Below are positions 1-6,710 of a stretch of 35,027 bases of DNA, piece by piece (the first letter of the stretch is position 1; each line of letters starts with the position of its first letter). The position numbers and the translations under genes are program-made. The notes under the pieces are model-generated. The model was not told the DNA's origin and searched no databases. It worked only from the letters and a program-made list of their open reading frames with translations. This stretch comes from CAZKCI01 sp964551475 (lineage in GTDB: Bacteria > Auribacterota > Erginobacteria > Erginobacterales > CAZKCI01): contig CAZKCI010000049.1 of assembly GCA_964551475.1 (NCBI GenBank), positions 1 to 35,027 of the forward strand, written 5' to 3'.

Positions 1-31
1 CGACCGTTGTAGTCCAGACATCGACTATGGT

Positions 32-112
32 TGTCATTGCGAGCGAAGCGAAGCAATCTCTTGCCGCTCATGGAGTTGGGATTGCTTCGTCGCTCCGCTC
101 CTCGCAATGACA
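32..112. repeat. Palindromic intergenic repeat, TGTCATTGCGAG type
   Basis: The outer 12 bases TGTCATTGCGAG (32-43) are perfectly complementary to 101-112. Inside, GAAGCGAAGCAATC (45-58) faces GATTGCTTCG (80-89). The whole can fold into a long imperfect hairpin or cruciform of about 80 nt. A diverged second copy lies at 17867-17954. Copies with the same ends are widespread in unrelated bacterial genomes as I recall them, so this is a REP- or MITE-like element rather than a gene-specific site. It lies upstream of the metal-transporter genes, and I see no T-run that would make it a classical terminator. Confidence 0.75.
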
Positions 113-224
113 TGTCTATATTATTCTGGACTGACTTATAACCGCGAATAAAGCGCAAATTCACGCGAATGCCGGCCTAACTCAATGAATCAAATCAGAC
201 GATGAGTCCGCGCCAGTTAACATC

Positions 225-998
225 ATGAGTGCTACCGCCAATAATCCCGCCGTTGAGATTGAGGGCGTCTCCTTCTCCTACGGGAGGGAAACGGTCCTGG
301 AGAATGTTAGCCTGATGCTCCCGGACCATCTCCTCCTCGGGATCATCGGTCCCAATGGGGCGGGGAAGACCACGCTGATCAAGCTGATCACGGGTTTGCT
401 CCGCCCGGACAAAGGTGAGATCCGGGTGCTGGGAAAGCCGCCCGGGGCTGCGGGCGGCCTGGTCGGCTATGTCCCCCAGCGCACGGCTTTCGACCCGGCT
501 TTCCCGGCCACCGTCCTTGAGGTGGTCAGGATGGGACGCCTCTCGCGGGAAAGGATCGGCCGCCGTTTCGATGATTCGGATGACGCGGCGTCTCTCGCCG
601 CCCTGAAGCAGGCGGGGTTGTCCGGCCTGGAGCGCCGGCGGATCGGCGAGCTCTCGGCGGGTCAGCGGCAGCGGGTCCTCCTCGCCCGGGCTCTCGCCGC
701 CTCGCCCCGGCTCCTCATCCTCGACGAGCCTCTCTCCGGCGTGGACATCGGCCTGGAGGAGGGGTTTTACGACCTGCTCCTGGGCCTCCGGCGTTCGATG
801 GCGATCATACTGATCTCCCACGACGTCGGCGTCGTGGCCCGGGCGGTGGACCGGATCGCCTGTCTGAACCGGCGCCTCTACTACCACGACGACAAGGCGG
901 AAGCGCTGAAAAGCCTGGACAAGGTCTACGGCTGCCCGGTGGACATCATCGCCCACGGCGTCCCCCACCGGGTCTTCGGGGAGCACGGCCATGCTTGA
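225..998 (+). CDS. znuC: Zinc/manganese-type ABC transporter, ATP-binding protein
   Basis: This 257-residue ATPase would drive uptake of a divalent metal, probably Zn2+ or Mn2+, from the cytoplasmic face of the membrane. Seen: Walker A GPNGAGKTT (about 42-50), signature LSAGQ (143-147) and Walker B LLILDEP (163-169) followed by the D-loop SGVD. A switch-like SHD follows, and the tail is rich in histidine, as is common in ZnuC-type proteins. The gene overlaps the permease gene by 8 nt, so the two are probably translationally coupled. No solute-binding ZnuA protein is in view; it may lie upstream of the window. The ribosome-binding site is weak. The ABC class is certain; the exact metal is inferred from the paired ABC-3 permease. 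Confidence 0.9.
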   Translation: MSATANNPAVEIEGVSFSYGRETVLENVSLMLPDHLLLGIIGPNGAGKTTLIKLITGLLRPDKGEIRVLGKPPGAAGGLVGYVPQRTAFDPAFPATVLEVVRMGRLSRERIGRRFDDSDDAASLAALKQAGLSGLERRRIGELSAGQRQRVLLARALAASPRLLILDEPLSGVDIGLEEGFYDLLLGLRRSMAIILISHDVGVVARAVDRIACLNRRLYYHDDKAEALKSLDKVYGCPVDIIAHGVPHRVFGEHGHA

Positions 999-1779
999 GC
1001 ACGAATTCTTCCGGAACGCCCTCCTCGCGGGCCTGCTCGCCTCGATCGCCTGCGGGACGATGGGATCGATCGTGGTGAGCCGAAGGCTCGCCTCGATCTG
1101 CGGGGGGATCGCCCACGCCTGCTTCGGCGGCGTGGGTCTCGGCTACCTCCTCCGCTTCAACCCGTCCTGGGGCGCGCTCATCTTCGCTCTTCTCTCCGGT
1201 CTCGGGATCGGGGCGGCTTCCCGGCGGGCCCGGGGGGCGGAGGACACCTCGATCGCGATCTTTTGGTCGGTGGGGATGAGCCTGGGGATCGTCTTCATCG
1301 GCCTCTCCCGGGGCTACGCGCCGGACCTCCTCACCTACCTCTTCGGAAACATTCTCGCCGTCACGCGGGCGGATCTCCTCTGGCTCCTTCTCCTCGACGC
1401 CGTCGTCGTCGCCTCGCTCCTCATCTTTTACAAGGAGATACTCGCCCTCTGCTTCGACGAGGAGTTCCTGCGCGTCCGGGGGGTGCCCACCTATCCCCTC
1501 TACCTCTTCGTCCTGGTCCTGGCCGCCCTCTCGGTGGTGGTCCTGATGAAGGTGGTGGGGATCATACTGGTCATCGCGCTCCTCACCTTCCCCGCCGCGA
1601 TCGTCTCCCCCTTCGTCAAGACCCTCAAGGGGATGATGGCCGCGGCCACGGCGGCCTCGCTGGTCCTGATCGTCGGGGGCCTCGTCCTCTCCTACCTCCT
1701 CGACCTCCCCTCCGGCGCGACGGTGGTCCTCCTCTCGGCGGCGGTCTATCTCCTCTCCCGGATTTTCCGCCGCCGGTGA
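991..1779 (+). CDS. znuB: Zinc/manganese-type ABC transporter, membrane permease
   Basis: A 262-residue integral membrane protein of the ABC-3 (ZnuB/MntB/TroC) family, which forms the metal channel with the ATPase encoded just upstream. The sequence is hydrophobic throughout, with about seven or eight likely membrane segments. The start (EHEFFRNALLAGLLASIACGTMGS) and the stretch ICGGIAHACFGGVGLGYLL are typical of the family: small and Gly/Ala-rich, with the conserved 'SHAxxxG'-like element. The ATG lies inside the last codons of znuC (CATGCTTGA). The family is clear. Zinc versus manganese cannot be decided from sequence, and I see no convincing Zur or MntR box upstream. Confidence 0.9.
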   Translation: MLEHEFFRNALLAGLLASIACGTMGSIVVSRRLASICGGIAHACFGGVGLGYLLRFNPSWGALIFALLSGLGIGAASRRARGAEDTSIAIFWSVGMSLGIVFIGLSRGYAPDLLTYLFGNILAVTRADLLWLLLLDAVVVASLLIFYKEILALCFDEEFLRVRGVPTYPLYLFVLVLAALSVVVLMKVVGIILVIALLTFPAAIVSPFVKTLKGMMAAATAASLVLIVGGLVLSYLLDLPSGATVVLLSAAVYLLSRIFRRR

Positions 1780-1857
1780 ATTATCGACTACCTTCATGTC
1801 GTCCCCGATAGAGTACTTCTGCTCATCGGGACCGGGGACCTCACACATAGCCACCAT
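1780..1857 (-). pseudogene. Possible N-terminal remnant of a small protein gene
   Basis: Reading leftward from ATG 1857 gives MVAMCEVPGPDEQKYSIGDD followed by MKVVDN, which looks like the start of a real small protein (a 'GD-x-VKVVDN' beginning as in KOW-like folds). After about 26 residues the frame runs into the antisense of the permease gene with no recognisable continuation. It may be the surviving 5' end of a gene truncated beside the znuB stop codon. The evidence is only residue composition, so this is tentative. Confidence 0.25.
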
Positions 1858-1893
1858 AACATTCCAGGTAATGGTCTATGCTCCGCATATACA

Positions 1894-1929
1894 GTAACAA
1901 ATGTTAACATATATGTTGCTATTTGTTAC
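1894..1929. promoter_or_regulatory. Nested 36-bp palindrome upstream of the AbiE-like operon (operator candidate)
   Basis: GTAACAAAT (1894-1902) is perfectly complementary to ATTTGTTAC (1921-1929). Between them lies the perfect 12-bp palindrome AACATATATGTT (1906-1917). Both share the same centre, so 15 of 18 symmetric pairs match. It sits 54 nt before the first codon of the toxin-like gene in an AT-rich patch. Known AbiEi antitoxins repress their own operons by binding inverted repeats upstream, so this is a plausible autoregulatory operator. That function is inference. Confidence 0.6.
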
Positions 1930-1982
1930 CAAGACTGGCACTCTGTCCGTTGGGTACAGGGAAAGTGCTTGAGGAATAACGA

Positions 1983-2780
1983 ATGACAGCCGAGAAAAAG
2001 AAAGAAGTAGAGGCCATCCAAAGGGTCGTCGCCCGGCATGTAGCGACTCATCCCGTGGGACGCAATCTGGCTCTCATCGGTGGATTCAGGTATCGCTTCC
2101 TGGATGCCAGCGCACGCACTTCAGACGACATTGATTATCACTGGGCCGGAGACCTGGAGGAAAAGCAGAGAGGACTCATAGATTCTTTCCGTCGTGGTTT
2201 GCTCTCCGAAGTATCAAGGCTTTTCGGCTATTCCGGAAGAGTCGATGCGCGGACCGGGCCGGATGCCGATTCTCCGGTTGTGCGAGTTGTAGACCTCTCC
2301 TTTTGGAAGGATGATGTGCCATACAGCCGCATAGAAATACCCGTTGAAGTGACACGGATTGCCTGTGCGGATCCAGTGGAAGTTCGTACCGCGGGAGGAA
2401 CGATATATGCGACAGCTTCAGAAGGAGACATGATCGAGAGTAAAGTTATCGCCATTCTTGACAGAATAGCGTTGAGGCACCGTGACATTATAGATGTATT
2501 CCTTTTTCAGGACCGCTTTCGCTCAGATTCAGCTCAAAGGCTGAAATCAAAGCTACACGCGTTGAAGCTGCATGATAATGATATCCAGAAAAAGATGCGT
2601 GACCTCCAGGAACACTCGGATTATCACGCCCAGGCCACGCAGGAAGTGATTGACACGCAACTCGATCCCGAAGCAGCCGCTCAACTCAATGATAGCGGCG
2701 GCGGAGGAATGGTTCTCGATAAAGTTATGAGCATACTGAATCGGTATATCGGATTGGAGAAGGCGAATGAAAGCGATTGA
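1983..2780 (+). CDS. AbiEii-like nucleotidyltransferase (type IV toxin family)
   Basis: A 265-residue protein resembling the AbiEii/AbiGii nucleotidyltransferase toxins, whose studied relatives (such as MenT) nucleotidylate tRNA and stop growth or abort phage infection. Seen: the nucleotidyltransferase core IGGFRYRF (32-39) followed by SDDID (47-51) with the metal-binding D-x-D, and a second conserved block with K154, D160-R161 and RHRDIIDVF (165-173). The gene overlaps the next by 14 nt, so the two form an operon. The order is toxin then antitoxin, the reverse of canonical abiE. Codons are more AT-rich than those of the neighbours, which fits acquisition by transfer. The family call is firm at the motif level. 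Toxicity is inferred. Confidence 0.78.
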   Translation: MTAEKKKEVEAIQRVVARHVATHPVGRNLALIGGFRYRFLDASARTSDDIDYHWAGDLEEKQRGLIDSFRRGLLSEVSRLFGYSGRVDARTGPDADSPVVRVVDLSFWKDDVPYSRIEIPVEVTRIACADPVEVRTAGGTIYATASEGDMIESKVIAILDRIALRHRDIIDVFLFQDRFRSDSAQRLKSKLHALKLHDNDIQKKMRDLQEHSDYHAQATQEVIDTQLDPEAAAQLNDSGGGGMVLDKVMSILNRYIGLEKANESD

Positions 2781-3366
2781 TTGGCAGAAAACTCTGCAAG
2801 AACAGCGTGACAAATACGGTAAAGTCGTTTTTGCAGTAACCGAGCTGTCTAACCTTTCTTCGCTGGACGCGAAATCTCTCCAAGTGTCGCTTTCGCGATT
2901 AGTAGAGCGCGGGATCATACAGCATTATACCAAAGGCCGATATGGTATGGCCGGAGCGGTCAGGATTGAAGAACTGGTCCCCTCTATTGATCCCGCGGCG
3001 TATGTCACGGGAATGTATGCTCTTTACCAGCATCAGTTGATTACTCAGGCGCCGACAGAGATCTCGTGTTTTACCAATCACAGGCATAATCGATCAAGAG
3101 TGCGGGTTACCCCCCTGGGGCGGATTGTCTTTGTATGTGTCACCGGTTCGACCTATTCATATCCGCAGGGAAATGTCATCGTTTCCCCGGAACAAGCCGT
3201 AAGTGATTTTGTTCATCTGTGCCGAAAACGTGGAGTTTCCCCGTCTGATATTGTCACGTTCCGAAATCTGCATCGCTTGGATCCAGGCCTGCTTCAGGCC
3301 CGCCTGAAGAAATATCCCGCCACGGTTAAGCGCGAGATGGATCGACTCCTTCGGGGGTCTGGCTAA
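2767..3366 (+). CDS. AbiEi-like winged-helix antitoxin
   Basis: A 199-residue protein with an N-terminal winged-helix region (residues about 18-55, with LSRLVERGIIQHYTKGRYGM forming the recognition helix and wing). A C-terminal domain as in AbiEi-type antitoxins follows. Together with the overlapping AbiEii-like gene it forms a two-gene module in which this protein would neutralise the toxin and probably repress the operon through the palindrome at 1894-1929. It begins 14 nt before the toxin stop codon, which implies translational coupling. The DNA-binding fold is well supported. The antitoxin role rests on pairing and on the family. Confidence 0.72.
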   Translation: MKAIDWQKTLQEQRDKYGKVVFAVTELSNLSSLDAKSLQVSLSRLVERGIIQHYTKGRYGMAGAVRIEELVPSIDPAAYVTGMYALYQHQLITQAPTEISCFTNHRHNRSRVRVTPLGRIVFVCVTGSTYSYPQGNVIVSPEQAVSDFVHLCRKRGVSPSDIVTFRNLHRLDPGLLQARLKKYPATVKREMDRLLRGSG

Positions 3367-3399
3367 TAAGAGGATAACGACTGACGCGACGGCCGGTCG

Positions 3400-3466
3400 G
3401 CGTCGCCACCCCGTGCTGATCCTTCGGATCAACGGGGCAGGCGGGAGGGCGGGGGCGACGCTACGA
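3400..3466. repeat. GC-rich hairpin between convergent genes, supplying the rlmD stop codon
   Basis: CGTCGCCACC (3401-3410) faces GGGGGCGACG (3451-3460). Inside, CCCCGT-gc-TGATCC-ttc-GGATCAACGGGG forms a stable inner stem. On the minus strand the element starts GTAGCGTCGCC, and its TAG is the stop codon of the RNA methyltransferase gene. The same 11 bases occur at the element at 24845-24876, where TAG is again a stop codon. It may act as a bidirectional terminator for the convergent AbiEi-like and rlmD genes, but there is no T-run. Confidence 0.6.
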
Positions 3467-4732
3467 CTCGCTCCGTTCCAGGACGGCGAGCGTCTCGATG
3501 TGGGGCGTGTGGGGGAAGTAATCGTAGGCGAAAACGCGGGCGAGTCGGTAGGAACGGGCGAGGTCTTTGAGGTCCCGGATCAGCGTGGCGAGGTCGCAGG
3601 AGAGATAGGCGATCCGGGGAGGCGGTCGGGACAGGATCGCCCGCCGCAGGCGGTCGTCGAGGCCCCGGCGGGGGGGATCGACGACCAGAACGCCGATCCC
3701 CCGTCCCAGGACGCGCACCGCCTCCCGCTCGCTTTCCCCTTCGATCGCCGCGAAGTTTCCCGATCGGTTGCGCTCGATGTTCCGCTCGAGGAAGGGGATG
3801 GAGTCGCGCGACGATTCCACGCCGATCACCTCCTGAACAGAGGAGGCGAGGGCCAGGCCGAATGTCCCCACGCCGCAGTAGAGGTCGGCGACGGTTTCTT
3901 CCCCGTTGAGACGGAGGGACTCCTTGATGTCCCGGAGCGTCAAGGCCAGCATATCCACGTTTACCTGGAAGAAGGAGGAAGGGCCGTAGGAGTACTCGAC
4001 GTTTTCCACCTTCTCGACCAGTGAATCGGATCCGAAGAGTTGGATCCTTCGCCCGTTCCCGTCCAGAGCGACGCCTGCCAGGTTGAGCGCCTCCGCTTTT
4101 CCCTCCAGCGCGGCGCGCAGTAAAGAAGCGTCGTGAGGGGGCGAGCCGGCGAGGAGGAGAAGGAGTCGGCCGGAAGAGAGGCTCTCGCGGACGGTCGCCT
4201 CCGCTATCCAGCCGATCTTCTGTTCGCGGATGACGGCGAGGAGGGCGGAAAAGATCGCGTTCATCATGTCGGAGAGAAGATGGCAGGAATCGACGGGGAC
4301 GTAGGCGTCGCCCTCGCCCGGCGCGTGGTAGGCCCAGGAGAACTCGCCTGCTTTCCGGAGGAGATGAAGACGGGCCTTGTTCCGGTAGGACCAGACCTTC
4401 GGCGAAGGAATAACGATCAGGTCATCGGCGGGATATTTCAGATGGTGGGAGAGCATCTCGCGAATCTGGGCGGTCTTGATCTGAACCTGCACGGGGTAAT
4501 CGATGCACTGGTAGGGCGAGCAGGCGCGGTAGTGTGAACAGCGCGGAGGAACGCGGGAGGGAGAAGGTTCGAGGACACGGAGCGTCGTGGCCTCGGCGTA
4601 GCGGGGCTTCTCGCGGATAAGCTCGGCCTCGACCAGTTCTCCGGGGAGGCCCTCGTCGGTGAAGATCACCTTCCCGCCCTCTCGCGCGAGCGATCGGCCG
4701 GGGTAGACGATCTTTTCAATGCGAATGTTCAT
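3461..4732 (-). CDS. rlmD: RlmD/TrmA-family RNA (uracil-5-)-methyltransferase
   Basis: A 423-residue SAM-dependent methyltransferase that would make 5-methyluridine in rRNA (as RlmD does at U1939 of 23S rRNA) or in tRNA. Seen: an N-terminal TRAM-like region (about 1-55), a candidate iron-sulfur cysteine set C65, C71, C76 and C150, and the SAM-binding LYCGVGTFG (284-292). DPPRRG (352-357) and the catalytic SCDLATLIRD with nucleophile C379 follow, with HIETLAVLER near the C-terminus. The first three cysteines are spaced C-x5-C-x4-C rather than the RlmD C-x5-C-x2-C, so the cluster loop is unusual. Which uridine is methylated cannot be read from sequence. The stop codon lies inside an intergenic repeat. 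Confidence 0.85.
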   Translation of the reverse strand: MNIRIEKIVYPGRSLAREGGKVIFTDEGLPGELVEAELIREKPRYAEATTLRVLEPSPSRVPPRCSHYRACSPYQCIDYPVQVQIKTAQIREMLSHHLKYPADDLIVIPSPKVWSYRNKARLHLLRKAGEFSWAYHAPGEGDAYVPVDSCHLLSDMMNAIFSALLAVIREQKIGWIAEATVRESLSSGRLLLLLAGSPPHDASLLRAALEGKAEALNLAGVALDGNGRRIQLFGSDSLVEKVENVEYSYGPSSFFQVNVDMLALTLRDIKESLRLNGEETVADLYCGVGTFGLALASSVQEVIGVESSRDSIPFLERNIERNRSGNFAAIEGESEREAVRVLGRGIGVLVVDPPRRGLDDRLRRAILSRPPPRIAYLSCDLATLIRDLKDLARSYRLARVFAYDYFPHTPHIETLAVLERSES

Positions 4733-4750
4733 AGGGGCGATTCTAACAGA

Positions 4751-4783
4751 AGTGATCAGTCATCAGTCATCAGTGATCAGTAA
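4751..4783. repeat. Heptamer tandem repeat, AGTSATC x4
   Basis: Four in-register heptamers AGTGATC, AGTCATC, AGTCATC, AGTGATC are followed by AGTAA. They fill the divergent spacer between rlmD and the radical SAM gene. The words contain TGATCA, so the tract is also partly self-complementary. This resembles the short tandemly repeated repetitive (STRR) sequences described in cyanobacteria. Confidence 0.8.
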
Positions 4784-4824
4784 CTTCCCGCCCCTTCCGT
4801 GTGATACATTCCTTATCGAGCACC

Positions 4825-6618
4825 ATGAAAACAGACTTTCTCCCGACGACCAAAGCCGAAATGGCCGACCGCGGCTGGGACGAGCTCGACGTCCTCCTGA
4901 TCACCGGCGACGCCTACGTCGACCACCCCTCCTTCGGCGCCGCCGTCATCGGCCGGGTCCTGGAGGCGGAGGGTTGTCGCGTCGGCATCGTCGCCCAGCC
5001 GGACTGGAAAACCATCGACGACTTCCGCCGTCTCGGCCGCCCCCGTCTCTTCGTCGGCATCACCTCCGGCAACGTCGACTCCCTGGTCGCCAACTACACG
5101 GCGAACAAGCGTCACCGCTCCTCCGACGACTACTCGCCGGGGGGAGAGGCGGGGCGACGCCCCGACCGGGCGGTCATCGTCTACTCGAACCGCGTCCGGG
5201 AAGCCTTCGGGAAGATACCGATCGTGATCGGGGGGATCGAAGCCTCCCTGCGCCGTCTCGCCCACTACGACTACTGGGACGACCGCGTCCGCCGCTCCAT
5301 CCTTCTCGACTCCCGCGCCGATGTCCTGGTCTACGGCATGGGAGAGACGCCGATACGGGAGATCGCCCGGCGCCTGAAAGCGGGCGAGACGGCGGACTCG
5401 CTGGACGCCATCCGCGGGACGGCCGTCGTCCGCGACGACGCCTCCTCGCTTCCCGAATCGGTCGTCGCCCCCTCCGCCGAGGAGGCCGCGGAGAGCCCGG
5501 AGGCCTTCAACCGCGCCTTCGCCCTCTTCGCCCGCGAACAGGACCCCTTCCGCGGGAGGCCGGTCGTCCAGCCCCATGCCAACCGCGTGGTCATCCAGTA
5601 TCCGCCCCCGCTCCCCCCGAGCGAAGAAGTCCTCGATCGGATCTACGAGCTCCCCTACGCCCGCGCCGGGCACCCGTCCTACGATGGCCAGAAGGGCGTC
5701 GCCGCGCTGGAGACCGTCCGCTGGTCGATCGTCTCCCACCGGGGCTGCTGCGGGGAATGCTCCTTCTGCTCCCTCTCCTTCCACCAGGGGAGGATCGTGC
5801 AGAGCCGCTCGCCCGCATCGATCCTTCGGGAGGCGGAGACGATCTCCCGCGAGACCGGTTTCAAGGGGACGATCACCGATGTGGGCGGTCCGACGGCGAA
5901 CCTGTTCCGGTCATCCTGCGGCCGCTGGGCGCAAAAGGGGACATGCGATCACCGATCGTGTCTCACTCCCCAACCCTGCCCCAACCTGCGTCTGGGATAT
6001 CGCGAAGCGATCGATCTCTACGGGCGGATCGGGAAACTCCCCGGCCTGAAGCACGTCTTCATCGGGAGCGGTTTCCGCTGCGACCTCTTCGAGGGACGGG
6101 AAGGAGAAGAGTATCTGCGGGAGATCTGCCACAGCCATATCAGCGGCCTGATGAAAGTGGCGCCCGAGCACAGCGAGGATGGGGTGTTGCGGCTGATGAA
6201 CAAGCCGGCTTTTACCGTTTACGAGTCGTTCCGGAACAAATTCGAGGAGATCAATCGGGGGCGGAAGGGGCGCGCCTACCTCGTGCACTATTTCCTGAGC
6301 GCCCATCCCGGTTCTTCACTCCGCGAGGCGCTTGGGCTGGCGCTCAACCTGGAGAAATGGGGGATTCACCCGGAACAGGTCCAGGATTTCATCCCCCTCC
6401 CCATGACACTCTCCTCCTGCCTCTACCACACCGGCGTCCAGCCTTTCACCGGCGAGAAGGTCCATGTTCCGCGGTCATTCCAGGAGCGGAAGATGCAGAG
6501 GGCTCTCATCCAGCACAAGAACCCCCGCAACCGTCCGCTGGTGGAAAAAGCCCTGGCCGAGCTCAAGGCCGGGCATCTCCTCAACCGCCTGCAGCCCGGT
6601 TCCCCGGCGGGTGAATAA
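4825..6618 (+). CDS. YgiQ-family radical SAM protein
   Basis: A protein of 597 residues from ATG 4825. The frame opens at GTG 4801, but family members begin near M-x-FLPTT-x-EM, so the ATG is preferred. Seen: the family opening GWDELDVLLITGDAYVDHPS, then the radical SAM cluster motif GCCGECSFCSLSFHQGR, a C-x3-C-x2-C set at about residues 308, 312 and 315. A second conserved stretch, IDLYGRIGKLPGLKHVFIGSG, and a C-terminal region typical of YgiQ (DUF3362-like) follow. It should bind a [4Fe-4S] cluster and cleave SAM to a radical. The substrate of YgiQ proteins is not established as far as I know. It stands alone between heptamer-repeat spacers. Confidence 0.9.
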   Translation: MKTDFLPTTKAEMADRGWDELDVLLITGDAYVDHPSFGAAVIGRVLEAEGCRVGIVAQPDWKTIDDFRRLGRPRLFVGITSGNVDSLVANYTANKRHRSSDDYSPGGEAGRRPDRAVIVYSNRVREAFGKIPIVIGGIEASLRRLAHYDYWDDRVRRSILLDSRADVLVYGMGETPIREIARRLKAGETADSLDAIRGTAVVRDDASSLPESVVAPSAEEAAESPEAFNRAFALFAREQDPFRGRPVVQPHANRVVIQYPPPLPPSEEVLDRIYELPYARAGHPSYDGQKGVAALETVRWSIVSHRGCCGECSFCSLSFHQGRIVQSRSPASILREAETISRETGFKGTITDVGGPTANLFRSSCGRWAQKGTCDHRSCLTPQPCPNLRLGYREAIDLYGRIGKLPGLKHVFIGSGFRCDLFEGREGEEYLREICHSHISGLMKVAPEHSEDGVLRLMNKPAFTVYESFRNKFEEINRGRKGRAYLVHYFLSAHPGSSLREALGLALNLEKWGIHPEQVQDFIPLPMTLSSCLYHTGVQPFTGEKVHVPRSFQERKMQRALIQHKNPRNRPLVEKALAELKAGHLLNRLQPGSPAGE

Positions 6619-6710
6619 GATTTAGCCGCGAAAAAGCTCAAAAGGCGCGAAAAAGCCGGTTGTAGCGACGAGCCGCTATCCTCTACCCTCCATCCCCTAT
6701 CCCCTATCTT
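6619..6710. repeat. Word-repeat spacer with CTATCCC heptamers overlapping a gene end
   Basis: The first part contains the near-repeated word GCGAAAAAGC (6628-6655) and the half-element TTGTAGCG. Then five heptamers CTATCCT, CTACCCT, CCATCCC, CTATCCC, CTATCTT run from 6676 to 6710. They are the reverse complement of the GGATAGG words at 17359-17426. The last heptamer contains the stop codon (TAG on the minus strand, 6704-6706) of the metalloprotease gene. No separate gene is visible here. Confidence 0.7.

Noticed and set aside
4719..6614. 631-residue plus-strand frame overlapping the radical SAM gene
   Set aside because: Arg/Pro-rich off-frame reading of the YgiQ-type gene, whose own frame carries the CxxxCxxC motif and family pattern.
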